Shown one piece after another: positions 42,014-50,368 of a DNA stretch of 56,287 nt. Under the pieces are notes generated by a model. That model was given only the letters and a program-made list of their open reading frames with translations, was not told the DNA's origin and ran no database searches. Origin of the DNA: Olsenella uli (GTDB lineage Bacteria; Actinomycetota; Coriobacteriia; Coriobacteriales; Atopobiaceae); contig NZ_JACJKN010000017.1 of assembly GCF_016900775.1 (NCBI RefSeq), positions 1 to 56,287 on the forward strand. Reading direction: 5' to 3'. Numbering within the stretch: the first letter of the stretch is position 1; each line of letters begins with the position of its first letter. Position numbers and translations under genes: made by a program.

Positions 42014-43988
42014 TACTTCTCGAGGCCGGACTCCTCGGGCGGGAGCGGCTTCTTCCAGAGCGACAGGATGAGGCAGGCCACGACGGCGCCCACGAGCGCC
42101 GCGACGAGCCACATGAGGCCGTTGCCGATGACCGGGGTCACCCAGGCGCCCCCGTGCGGCGCCGGCGACGTGCAGCTGAAGAGCGCCGAGAGGCCGCCCG
42201 CCACGGCGGAGCCGATGATGCAGGAGGGCAGCACGTGGCCGGGGTCGGCGGCGGCAAACGGGATCGCGCCCTCGGTGATGAAGGAGAGCCCCATGATGTA
42301 GTTCACGATGCCGGCGCTGCGGTCGGTCTTGGTCCAGCGGTTCTTGAAGATCGTGGTGGAAAGGGCGATCGCCAGCGGCGGGACCATGCCGCCCACCATG
42401 ACGGAGGCCATCATGATCTGGCCGGTGGTGCCAAGGCCGCTCGCCGGGTCGAGCGCCGCGGTGCCGAAGACGTAGGCCGCCTTGTTGAAGGGGCCGCCCA
42501 TGTCGACGGACATCATGCCGCCGAGCACGAGGCCGAGAAGGACGATGTTGCTCGTGCCGAGGCCGCGCAGGAAGCCGTTGAGGCCGGTGTTGATGAGCGC
42601 GAAGAGCGGGTTCAGGGCGAGCATGACCACGCCGATGGCGAGCACGCCGAGGATGGGGTAGATGAGCATGGGCTTGATGCCCTCGAGCGAGGCCGGCAGG
42701 TGGTCGCAGAGCCGCTCGATGCCGAGGGTCATGTAGCCGGCCGCGAAGCCCGCGAAGAGCGCCGCGATGAAGCCGCCGGAGACGAGGCTCGTGGCGTCGA
42801 GCGTGGAGAGGTAGGCGAAGTCGTAGCCCACCTTGGCGAAGATGCCGCCCACGAATCCGGGGGCGAGGCCGGGCCTGTCGGCGATGGACATGGAGATGTA
42901 GCCGGCGAGGATGGGCAACATGAAGCCGAAGGCCTCGTTGCCGATGGTCTTGAAGAGCGCCGCGGCCGGGATGGAGGAGCCGTAGGCGGCGGTGCCGAGG
43001 CCGGGCTGGTCGATGAGAAACGCGATGGCGGTGAGGATGCCGCCGCCGATGACGAACGGCAGCATGTGGGAGACGCCGTTCATGAGGTCCTTGTAGACCT
43101 TGTGCCCGATGCCCTCGCCCGAGGCGCCCGCGGCGGCGTCCGCGGCGGCGCCGGCGTGGTGGTAGACCGGCGCCTTGCCGTCCATGACGATGCCGAGAAG
43201 GACCTCGGGCTCGTTGATGCCGCGGGTGACCGGGCAGCTGTAGACGGGCATGCCGTCGAAGCGGACGAGGTCGATGTTCTTGTCGGCCGCGATGATGACG
43301 CCCTTGGCGCCCTCGATGTCCCTCTTGGTGATGACGTTCTTAGCGCCGCCGGAGCCCTGGGTCTCCACCTTGATCTTGATGCCGAGCTCGGCGGCCTTCT
43401 TCTCGAGGGCCTCGGCCGCCATGTAGGTGTGCGCGATGCCCGTGGGGCAGGCCGTGATGGCGAGCACGTCGTAGCCCGCGGCGTCGCGCGCGGCGGCGCC
43501 GGCGGCCTTGGCCTCCTCCTCGGCGTGGTGCCGGTCCTCCTCGGTGTCCACGAGGGAGCGGAACTCCTCCGGGGTCTTGGCGGCGCGCAGGGCCGCGCAG
43601 AAGTCGGCGTCCAGGAGCAGCGTGGAGAGGCGGCTCAGCACCTCGAGGTGCGTGTTGGCCTCGCCCTCGGGCGCCGCGATGAGGAAGAGCAGCGTCGCCG
43701 GCTCGCCGTCGAGCGACTGGTAGTCCACGCCCGCGGGCACGGTCATGGCCGCGAGGCCGGGCGCCGAGACGGCGGCCGTCTTGGCGTGCGGGATGGCGAT
43801 GCCGTCCCCGAGGCCCGTGGAGAACTGCGCCTCGCGCGCTCCCGCACCGCGGCGGCATAGCCCGCCTTGTCGGCGACGTTGCCGCCCTTCGCCATGAGGT
43901 CGACGAGCTCGTCGATGGCCTCGTCCTTGGATGCCGGCGCACCCCCGATCCCGATTGACTCGGGCTTGAGCAGGTCAGTGATTCTCAT
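42013..43988 (-). pseudogene. fruA: Fructose PTS EIIABC, frameshifted in EIIA
   Basis: If one 2-base insertion is removed, this encodes a 657-residue PTS permease. EIIA (1-150) has the phosphoryl His in GDGIAIPHAK (about 67). EIIB (about 190-285) has the Cys in ITACPTGIAHT. EIIC has GMMSVDMGGPFNKAA and TEGAIPFAAADP. The frame breaks at 43831-43840: minus strand GAGCGCGCGAGGCGCAG carries one extra GC unit relative to the expected Glu-Arg-Glu-Ala-Gln. The upstream frame ends 28 codons later at 43743. An internal ATG at 43746 could give an EIIBC protein lacking the EIIA His. It may be a true mutation, phase variation in a CG run, or a sequencing error. Confidence 0.88.
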
Positions 43989-44146
43989 GTCCCGTCCTTT
44001 CTTCACGTGCTTCCATCACTTTTTTCCGTTGTTCCAAGGCGGCCGCGGGCCGCCCGATGGGCGAGGCGTCGCGCCCGCGCGCGTTCTCGGGCCACCTGGC
44101 CACGAGGCCTGCGCCAGGCGAGAAGAACGCGGCGCGTCGCTGGAAG

Positions 44147-44251
44147 CCCCCGGGCCCGGCGAGAAGGACCTCGCCGCGAGTTCTGCAGCCGCGCGCCCTC
44201 CGCGCGGCGAAGCTGTCTGAGCGCCGAGGTCCTTCTCGCCGGGCCCGGGGG
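44147..44251. repeat. Perfect 27-bp inverted repeat containing the 12-mer
   Basis: Arms 44147-44173 and 44225-44251 are perfect reverse complements; the left begins CCCCCGGGCCCGGCGAGAAG and the right ends CTCGCCGGGCCCGGGGG. The loop is 51 bases. Each arm contains an exact GTCCTTCTCGCC copy, and a third copy lies at 44117-44128. It lies in the 270-base gap between fruK and fruA, so it could limit read-through or end the fruK message. Confidence 0.95.
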
Positions 44252-44258
44252 CGGACGA

Positions 44259-45161
44259 TCACGACGCCGCGAGCAGCGCCTCGACCTCCGGCCTCGTGGC
44301 CAGGTGGTCCGAGAACGCGCTGGCAGATCCCGTGGCGAGCGCCATCCGGAAGGCGGCCTCGTAGCTGCCGGTCTCCTTGAGGCCCGCGAGGAAGCCCGCC
44401 ACGGACGAGTCGCCCGCGCCCACGGAGTTGACCACGGTGCCCTTGGCGGCCGGGCTCTGGAAGACCTCGCCCGTCTCGGCCACGAGCACGCCGCCCTCCC
44501 CCGCCATCGAGACGAGCACGTTGACGGCGCCCATCTCCTGGAGCCTGCGCGCGTACGGCACGACCTCGTCGCGCGTGGCGAGCGTCACGCCGAAGATGTC
44601 CCCGAGCTCGTGGTTGTTGGGCTTCACGAGGAAGGGGCGGTACGGCAGGACGCGCGTGAGCAGGTCGCGCTCGGCGTCCACGACGACGCGGACGCCGCGG
44701 CCGTCGAGGCGCGCCATGATGCGCTCGTACATGTCGTGCGGCAGCGCGGCGGGAACGGAGCCCGAGATGACGAGCGTGTCCCCCTCGCCGAGGGCGTCGA
44801 TCCTGGAGAAGAGCGCCTCGACGTCCCCCTCGGCGATGACGGGCCCCTGCCCGTTGAGCTCGGTCTCCTCGGCGCTCTTGATCTTGGCGTTGATGCGCGT
44901 CATGCCCTCCGCGACGCGGATGAAGTCGGTCTCGACGCCCGCCTCGGCGCAGAGGCGGCAGAGCTCGTCGCCCGTGAAGCCGGCCACGAAGCCGAGGGCG
45001 CGGCTCGCGTGCCCGAGGTTGCCGAGCACGATGGAGACGTTCACGCCCTTGCCCCCGGGCAGGATCTTCTCATAGGTGGTTCGGTTGATGACGCCCAGGC
45101 GCATGTCGTCCACGCGGACGATGTAGTCGAGCGACGGGTTGAACGTGACGGTGCAGATCAT
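44259..45161 (-). CDS. fruK: 1-phosphofructokinase (PfkB family)
   Basis: This kinase phosphorylates fructose-1-phosphate, the product of the fructose PTS, to fructose-1,6-bisphosphate. The 300-residue protein has the N-terminal TFNPSLDYIV, ILPGGKGVNVSIVLGNLG and C-terminal NSVGAGDSSVAGFLAG, where the GAGD Asp is the catalytic base. The TFNPSLD opening and position beside fruA favour FruK over tagatose-6-phosphate kinase. The ATG overlaps the deoR-type regulator stop (ATGA). Confidence 0.93.
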   Translation of the reverse strand: MICTVTFNPSLDYIVRVDDMRLGVINRTTYEKILPGGKGVNVSIVLGNLGHASRALGFVAGFTGDELCRLCAEAGVETDFIRVAEGMTRINAKIKSAEETELNGQGPVIAEGDVEALFSRIDALGEGDTLVISGSVPAALPHDMYERIMARLDGRGVRVVVDAERDLLTRVLPYRPFLVKPNNHELGDIFGVTLATRDEVVPYARRLQEMGAVNVLVSMAGEGGVLVAETGEVFQSPAAKGTVVNSVGAGDSSVAGFLAGLKETGSYEAAFRMALATGSASAFSDHLATRPEVEALLAAS

Positions 45162-45907
45162 CGGGCTACCTCCACTACGTTTTCGAAGCTCCGGTACTTC
45201 TCGGGGACATCCCCGCAGGTGACGATCGTGGCAGAGTCGAAGGCGCCAAACCCCACGAGGCTCGTGTTGTCGAACTTCGTGGCGTCCGCGAGCACGTAGC
45301 GGCGCGCCGTGCGCTCCATCGTGAGCTGCTTGACCAGCGCCTCATTGCTCTCCGGCGAGGTGAATCCATGCTCGGGGGTGATGCCATTCACGCCCCAGAA
45401 GCCGATCGTGAAGTGGTAGCGCGCGAGCGTCGCCAGGGCGTCCGGCCCCACGAGCGCCTCCGTGGCGCTCTTGAGCTCGCCGCCGAGCACCGTGACGTGG
45501 AAGCCGCGGGCCGCGAGCTTCATGGCGTGGGAGACCGAGTCCGTGACGTAGCGCGCGGAGCGCTCCGCGAGGTGCCCGATGAGCTCCTCGACGGTGGAGC
45601 CGGCATCCAGGTAGACGAGGTCGTCCGGGCCCACGAGCGCGGCCGCGTGGGCGCAGATGGCGCGCTTCTCCTCGGCGTGCAGGCCGTGGCGCTCCTCGAG
45701 CGTGAGGTCGCGCGTGAGGTGAGCGGACTCGCGCGTGGTGGCGCCGCCGTGCACCTTGACCAGGTGGTGGGCCTGGTCGAGCTTGTCGAGGTCGCGGCGG
45801 ATGGTGGACTCGGAGATGTCCAGGGCCGAGGCCAGCTCGGCCACGGTGACGGTCCCCCGCCGGCGGACCATCTCGACGATGCGCGCGTGGCGCTCTTCAG
45901 CCAGCAT
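45158..45907 (-). CDS. DeoR-family transcriptional regulator (FruR-like)
   Basis: This 249-residue protein has an N-terminal DeoR helix-turn-helix (RHARIVEMVRRRGTVTVAEL, ALDISESTIRRDLDKL) and a C-terminal sugar-phosphate sensor domain (DAGSTVEELIGHL, GGELKSATEALVGPDAL, ADATKFDN). Family members sense phosphorylated sugars. Encoded between the Gfo/Idh gene and fruK, it probably represses the cluster until fructose-1-phosphate accumulates. The effector is inferred from context. The ATG lies three bases after the Gfo/Idh stop. Confidence 0.92.
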   Translation of the reverse strand: MLAEERHARIVEMVRRRGTVTVAELASALDISESTIRRDLDKLDQAHHLVKVHGGATTRESAHLTRDLTLEERHGLHAEEKRAICAHAAALVGPDDLVYLDAGSTVEELIGHLAERSARYVTDSVSHAMKLAARGFHVTVLGGELKSATEALVGPDALATLARYHFTIGFWGVNGITPEHGFTSPESNEALVKQLTMERTARRYVLADATKFDNTSLVGFGAFDSATIVTCGDVPEKYRSFENVVEVAR

Positions 45908-45910
45908 GGC

Positions 45911-46993
45911 TCACGCCTCCTCGGGATAGGTGACGCCCCAGTCGGCCCGCAGGCGCGTCATGAGGTCCATGACGTCCGCCGCGACGTCGATGAGCCCGGC
46001 GGCCGCGGCGTCGCCCGCGACGGCGCGCTCGAGGTCGGCCATCTCGTAGCACAGGGCGTAGCCCTCCACGCCGGCGCTCACGGTCTCGCGGTGGCCGTCC
46101 GCGGTCCACACGATCGTGGCGGTGTCCGCGCGCGGGTACTCCATGACCTCGACGTAGCACCTGTCGAAGCTCAGCACGGCGCGCTTGGGCTGCTTGGAGT
46201 GGAGCGTGAGCGAGACTACGCCGAGCTGGCCCTCGGCGTTGCGGCAGACGATGCCGCCCGCCTCGTCCACGCCCGTGGGGGCGAGGTTGCCGAGCGAGAC
46301 CACCTCCGCGGGCTGGCTCGCCATGAAGAGGCGCATGAGGCTGAGCGCGTAGACGCCGATGTCGAGCATCGCGCCGCCGGCGAGGCCGCGGTTGTAGAAG
46401 CGGTTGGTGAGGTCGCCGTACTCCTTGTAGGAGCCAAAGTTGAGCTGCGCGAGGTTCATGCGGCCGAACTCGCCCGCCTCCGCGCGGCGGAGGAGCTCGC
46501 GGTAGAGCGGCATGTGCAGGATCGTGGTGGCGTCCATGAGCACGACGCCGTTGGCCGCGGCGAGCGCGCGGGCCTCGGAGAGCTCGGCGGAGTTCAGCGT
46601 GATGGACTTCTCGCAGAGCACGTGCTTGCCCGCGGCGAGCGCGCCGCGCAGGTAGCGGATGTGCGTGTTGTGCGGGGTGGTGACGTAGACGGCGTCGACG
46701 TCCGGGTCGGCGTAGAGGCCCTCGACGGTGTCGTAGACCTTCGCGACGTGGTACTTCTCCGCAAAGGCGACGGCCTTCTCGCGCGTGCGGTTGGCCACGC
46801 CGGCAAGGCGGCGGCCCGCGAGCGAAAGCGAGGTGGCCATCTGGTTGGCGATGACGCCGCAGCCGATCACGGCCCAGCGGAGCTCGGGCGCGGTGAAGAC
46901 GTCGTCGGGGAACGGGCGGTTCTCGACGGCGGCGAAGGCGGCCTCGGCCGCGGCGGCGGAGTCGAGCGGGGCGCTCTTTCGGGTGTCTGACAT
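45911..46993 (-). CDS. Gfo/Idh/MocA-family oxidoreductase
   Basis: This 360-residue NAD(P)-dependent sugar or cyclitol dehydrogenase has an N-terminal Rossmann fold with AVIGCGVIANQMA (about 41-53), the VYVTTPHNTH strand, the conserved CEKS motif in HVLCEKSITLN, and a C-terminal dimerisation domain with GGAMLDIGVYALSL. An extra 38 residues precede the Rossmann fold. The start follows AAGGAGG. It is first in the transcript with the DeoR regulator and fruK, so it may process a related sugar, but the substrate cannot be named. Confidence 0.85.
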   Translation of the reverse strand: MSDTRKSAPLDSAAAAEAAFAAVENRPFPDDVFTAPELRWAVIGCGVIANQMATSLSLAGRRLAGVANRTREKAVAFAEKYHVAKVYDTVEGLYADPDVDAVYVTTPHNTHIRYLRGALAAGKHVLCEKSITLNSAELSEARALAAANGVVLMDATTILHMPLYRELLRRAEAGEFGRMNLAQLNFGSYKEYGDLTNRFYNRGLAGGAMLDIGVYALSLMRLFMASQPAEVVSLGNLAPTGVDEAGGIVCRNAEGQLGVVSLTLHSKQPKRAVLSFDRCYVEVMEYPRADTATIVWTADGHRETVSAGVEGYALCYEMADLERAVAGDAAAAGLIDVAADVMDLMTRLRADWGVTYPEEA

Positions 46994-47027
46994 GGGGTCC
47001 TCCTTACCGTGGTGTCCTACCCTGTGA

Positions 47028-47078
47028 CTCCCATTTTTGCGCAATTTCTTCCATTTGTACGCAACTTTGGGCATTGTA
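47028..47078 (-). promoter_or_regulatory. Candidate promoter and paired operators of the sugar cluster
   Basis: On the minus strand TTGCGTACAAATGGAAG and TTGCGCAAAAATGGGAG are direct repeats 20 bases apart (plus coordinates 47048-47065 and 47028-47045), in an AT-rich island before the Gfo/Idh gene. TACAAT (47078-47073) just upstream is a candidate -10. They could bind the DeoR-type regulator encoded next in the operon. Related fragments (TGCGTACTTAT, TGCGTGAAAATG) lie at 47117-47143. Confidence 0.5.
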
Positions 47079-47181
47079 GCGGTAAGCGGTATGACATTGC
47101 CCATAAACGGTTATAAGTACGCATTTTTGAGCATTTTCACGCACACCTGGATGCTCCGCGACGTCAGCAGGCGCCGCGCGG

Positions 47182-47420
47182 GGCGAGAAGGACGCGCAAT
47201 CTCGGATATCCGGACATCTGCGGTTACGCGTGACAAACTTGAAACTGCCCGATGCGCAAGCCCGAAAAAGGGGCCAGATTGGCGGCAAACCCCAAGCTGC
47301 GCGTTCTCGCGTGGATGCGGAATCGGGAGTTTGCGGACATCGCGGACTGCGCATGCGATCCTCGCGCGGCGCGACCGACGACTCGGCGGCAGGCCCAGAT
47401 GCCCGCATGGCGAGAAGAAC
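47182..47420. repeat. Repeat-rich gap between nanE and Gfo/Idh gene
   Basis: This part of the 517-base gap (46994-47510) has no gene. It holds two exact dispersed 12-mers (47182-47193, 47409-47420) and two imperfect 29-base direct repeats (47194-47222 and 47317-47345) sharing GCGNAATCNSGG and GCGGACATC- or CCGGACATC-type ends. Confidence 0.65.
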
Positions 47421-47453
47421 GGGGACGCCAGGGCGGGGACGCCGACAGAGAAA

Positions 47454-47481
47454 GCGGGCCCCGGACGAGTCCGGGGCCCGC
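47454..47481 (-). terminator. nanE operon terminator
   Basis: GCGGGCCCCGGA (47454-47465) and TCCGGGGCCCGC (47470-47481) form a perfect 12-bp stem with a four-base loop. Minus-strand TTTCTCTG follows. It lies 30 bases past the nanE stop. Confidence 0.88.
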
Positions 47482-47510
47482 GTCAACCCGGGGCGATGGG
47501 GCTCTCTCCC

Positions 47511-48197
47511 CTACTCGATCGCGGCGCGGAACCAGCTGGTGAGCGATGTGGGGTGCGTGATGCCGGTGCCTACGACGACGGCCCAGGCGCCCGCGTCGAT
47601 GGCGGTCCTGGCGTCGGCCGGGGTGTGGACGTGGCCCTCGCAGATGATCGGGTAGTCGGGGAACTCCGCGGTGGCCTGCCTGAGCAGCGGCACGTCGGGG
47701 CCGTCCTCGAGCGTGGTGTCGATGGCGGCCTTGTTGTGGGAGAGCGTGGTGGACACGAGGTCGCAGCCGCAGGCCACGCCGCGGCGGATGTCCTCGATGG
47801 TCATGCAGTCGGCCATGATGAGGACGTCGCTCTGGGCGCGGATGGCCTCGACCGTCTCCTCGAAGGTGCGGCCGTCCGGGCGCGGGCGGTCGGTGGCGTC
47901 GAGGGCCACCACGTCGGCGCCGGCGTGCACACAGGCCAGGGCGTGGCGCAGCGTGGGCGTGATGTAGACGCCCTCGTGGCCCTCCTTCCACAGGCCGATG
48001 ACGGGGATCTCCACGCGGCCCTTGATGGCGGCGATGTCGGAGAGGCCCTGGCAGCGGATGGCCGCCGCGCCGCCGAGCTCGCAGGCGCGGGCCATCTGGG
48101 CCATGGTCTCGGGGTGGCGCAGCGGCTCGCCGGGATAGGCCTGGACGGAGACGACGAGCTTCCCCCTGAGGGACTGGACGAGCGGTGAGATGGGCAT
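47511..48197 (-). CDS. nanE: N-acetylmannosamine-6-phosphate 2-epimerase NanE
   Basis: NanE converts ManNAc-6-phosphate to GlcNAc-6-phosphate in sialic acid breakdown. The 228-residue barrel has LRGKLVVSVQAYPGEPL, GAAAIRCQG, VIGLWKEG with a conserved Lys, ADVVALDATDRPRP, LIMADCMT, and VVVGTGITHPTSLTSWF, a full match to the family. The ATG at 48197 has AGGGAGG six bases upstream. It is the third nan gene, separated from the ROK kinase by a 99-base palindrome. Confidence 0.95.
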   Translation of the reverse strand: MPISPLVQSLRGKLVVSVQAYPGEPLRHPETMAQMARACELGGAAAIRCQGLSDIAAIKGRVEIPVIGLWKEGHEGVYITPTLRHALACVHAGADVVALDATDRPRPDGRTFEETVEAIRAQSDVLIMADCMTIEDIRRGVACGCDLVSTTLSHNKAAIDTTLEDGPDVPLLRQATAEFPDYPIICEGHVHTPADARTAIDAGAWAVVVGTGITHPTSLTSWFRAAIE

Positions 48198-48214
48198 GGC
48201 ATCCTCCCTTCCGA

Positions 48215-48313
48215 GAAAACCTGACAAAGGTGACAGGGCAGTTTGTCAGGTTTTGTGCAACGGTCGCGGCGGGAAAACCTGACAAACTGCCCTGTCACCT
48301 TTGTCAGGTTTTC
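48215..48313. repeat. Perfect 40-bp nested inverted repeat between nanK and nanE
   Basis: Arms 48215-48254 and 48274-48313 are perfect reverse complements around a 19-base loop; the left begins GAAAACCTGACAAAGGTGAC. Each arm is itself a smaller palindrome (AAAACCTGACAAA and TTTGTCAGGTTTT), so cruciform or alternative hairpins are possible. It belongs to the same family as 16640 and 17701. Placed inside the nan operon, it may tune nanE expression. Confidence 0.95.
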
Positions 48314-48320
48314 CGCGGGG

Positions 48321-49280
48321 CTAGTCGGAGACCTCGGCGTAGCCGGACTTCACGAAGTTCTCCGCGGCGCCGACGAGCGGGGCGTCGCCGCCGAGCTCGC
48401 CGCCCACGATGGGCGTGGTGGCCACGGGCGGCATGGCCTGGCCGCGGAAGGCCTCGGCCATGGCGTCGGACCAGTCGGGGCCGCACTGGGCCACGGAGCC
48501 GGAGAGGATGACGACGTCCGGGTCGAGCATGTTGCACATGCTGCCGAGCACCTCGCCGAGGGCGCGCCCGGCGCGGGCCTCGGCGGCCTTGGCGGCCTCG
48601 TCGCCCGCGGCGGCGCGGCGGTCGATCTCCGCGCCGTCCATCGGCGTGCCGTCGGCCGTGGCCTCGTCGCCGCCCAGGCGCACGTACTCGCGGATGATGC
48701 CGGGGCCCGCGGCGATGGGCTCGAGGTGGCCAGTGGCGCCGCAGGAGCAGGGCACGCCCGCGGCGGCCGGGCAGCAGACGTGGCCGATGTGGCCCGCCTC
48801 GTCATGGGCGCCGAGCATGATCTTGCCCCACTCGACGAAGGCGCCGCCAATGCCGGTGCCGACCGCCGCGACGAGGCAGCTCTTCTTGTCGCGGCCGCCG
48901 CCCCAGCGCGCCTCGCCCAGGGCATGGGCGTGGACGTCGTTGAGGACGCGGCACGGCAGGCCGGTCGAGGCGGTGACCTCGGCGCCGAGGTGGGTGCCGC
49001 CCCAGCCGGGCATGAGCTCGTTGGCGAAGGTGATGTCGCCGTTGCGCGGGTTCACCACGCCCGCCGAGGAGATGCCGACGCCCACGGGGGGCTCGTCGGC
49101 GCGCCCGATGGCGGCCTTCACCTGGGCGAGCACCGTGGCGAGCACGTGCTCGCCGCCCTTCATGGCATCCGTGGGGACCTTCTCGACCTTAGAGATCACG
49201 GGCGCGTCGCCACCGAGGGTGACGAGGCCGCAGGCGATCTTGGTGCCGCCGATGTCGACAGCAACGATGGTCTGGCTCAT
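48321..49280 (-). CDS. nanK: ROK-family sugar kinase, probable ManNAc kinase NanK
   Basis: This 319-residue ROK kinase has the phosphate-binding VDIGGTKIACG, GISSAGVVNP, LNDVHAHALGEA with the catalytic Asp, and AVGTGIGGAFV. Between nanA and nanE it most likely phosphorylates ManNAc. In the ROK zinc motif CxCGxxGCxE the third Cys is replaced by His (CSCGATGHLE), and a CC pair precedes it (HVCCPAAAG). Zinc may still be held by this His, or the site may be altered. Glucokinase activity cannot be excluded. Confidence 0.88.
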   Translation of the reverse strand: MSQTIVAVDIGGTKIACGLVTLGGDAPVISKVEKVPTDAMKGGEHVLATVLAQVKAAIGRADEPPVGVGISSAGVVNPRNGDITFANELMPGWGGTHLGAEVTASTGLPCRVLNDVHAHALGEARWGGGRDKKSCLVAAVGTGIGGAFVEWGKIMLGAHDEAGHIGHVCCPAAAGVPCSCGATGHLEPIAAGPGIIREYVRLGGDEATADGTPMDGAEIDRRAAAGDEAAKAAEARAGRALGEVLGSMCNMLDPDVVILSGSVAQCGPDWSDAMAEAFRGQAMPPVATTPIVGGELGGDAPLVGAAENFVKSGYAEVSD

Positions 49281-49291
49281 GGCTCTCCCCC

Positions 49292-50218
49292 CTAGCCCTC
49301 GAGAAGCCCGGTGTCCACGAGGACCTTCTTGATGGCCTCGACGTTGTCGCCCTCAAGGGCCTTGACCGGGCGCGGCATGGTGTTGGAGTCAAAGACGCCG
49401 AGGAGCCAGAGCGCGGTCTTGAAGGCGCCCACGCCGCCGGCATAGCCCTGCACGCCGGAGGTGACGTCGAAGATGTGGGAGATCTCGTTCAGGCGGTCCT
49501 GCTCGGCCCTGACCGTGGCCCAGTCGCCGGCCTGCGCGGCCTTCCACATGCGGACGTAGCCTTCGGGCTCGACGTTGGCAAGGCCTGGGACGGAGCCGTC
49601 GGCGCCGGAGAGGTACGCGCCGTCGACCACGATCTCGTGACCGGTGAGCAGCGAGAGCGGGTGACCGGCCTTCTCGTTCTCCTGGCAGAGGTAGCGGAAT
49701 GAGATGTCGTCGCCGGAGGAGTCCTTGACGCCGGCGAGCACGCCCTCCTTGCCGAGCTTGACGAGCAGCGGCCACGGGAGCTTGGTGTGCACGCACACGG
49801 GAATGTCATAGGCGAAGATGGGCAGGTCGAGCTCCTCGTGGAGGATGCGGAAGTGCTCCTCAACCTCGGCCATGCCACCGAGGGCGTAGAACGGGGCGGT
49901 GGCCACGAGGGCGTCGGCGCCAAGCTCCTGGGCGACCTTGCCGTGCTCGATGACGCGCTCGGTCTCGGTGTCGATGATGCCCACGAGCACGGGCACACGG
50001 TGGTCGACGATGCGGACGGCCTCGGAGATGATCTGGCGGCGGCGCTCGTCAGTGGAGAAGACGACCTCGCCAGAGGAGCCGAGGAAGAAGAGGCCGTCGA
50101 CGCCTGCGTCGATCATGCGGTCGATGAGGCGCTCGAAGGAGGGAACGTCGAGCTCGTGGTCGGGGGTGTCGGGGACGACGACGGGAGGGACGACGCCCGT
50201 GATCTTAAGGTCTGCCAT
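49292..50218 (-). CDS. nanA: N-acetylneuraminate lyase-like (DHDPS/NAL family)
   Basis: This 308-residue class I aldolase has GSSGEVVFST (ligand loop), FAYDIPVCVHTKL with the catalytic Tyr about 137, and GVKDSSGD with the Schiff-base Lys about 165. The superfamily includes NAL, DapA and keto-acid aldolases; the YDIP and GVKDSSGD motifs and the neighbouring nanK/nanE support sialic acid cleavage to ManNAc and pyruvate. Without a biosynthetic lysine context, DapA is unlikely. The ATG follows AAAGGAC. First gene of the nan unit after the transporter terminator. Confidence 0.85.
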   Translation of the reverse strand: MADLKITGVVPPVVVPDTPDHELDVPSFERLIDRMIDAGVDGLFFLGSSGEVVFSTDERRRQIISEAVRIVDHRVPVLVGIIDTETERVIEHGKVAQELGADALVATAPFYALGGMAEVEEHFRILHEELDLPIFAYDIPVCVHTKLPWPLLVKLGKEGVLAGVKDSSGDDISFRYLCQENEKAGHPLSLLTGHEIVVDGAYLSGADGSVPGLANVEPEGYVRMWKAAQAGDWATVRAEQDRLNEISHIFDVTSGVQGYAGGVGAFKTALWLLGVFDSNTMPRPVKALEGDNVEAIKKVLVDTGLLEG

Positions 50219-50326
50219 GCTGGTCCTTTCTTGTGTGGGGCGGGACGCTCCGCCCCGTGCGGGACAGGGGGCTCAGATGCTAGGGCAGAAGCGGCGAGAG
50301 GAACGCGCCACTCGCCGATTCGCAAA

Positions 50327-50352
50327 GCGGGCGCGCCCGAAGGCGCGCCCGC
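50327..50352 (-). terminator. Transporter-operon terminator with TTCG tetraloop
   Basis: GCGGGCGCGCC (50327-50337) and GGCGCGCCCGC (50342-50352) form an 11-bp stem. On the minus strand the loop is TTCG and TTTGCG follows. It separates the ABC transporter from nanA. Confidence 0.88.
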
Positions 50353-50368
50353 CGCAGGGCCTTGGGGA

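Noticed and set aside
43831-43840. Programmed ribosomal frameshift in fruA
   Set aside because: No slippery heptamer or following structure suits a +2/-1 shift, and PTS EIIA genes are not known to use one. Mutation, slippage or sequencing error is simpler.
49292-50218. Dihydrodipicolinate synthase (lysine biosynthesis)
   Set aside because: Shared superfamily motifs allow it, but neighbouring nanK and nanE and the lack of any lysine gene favour a sialic acid lyase.
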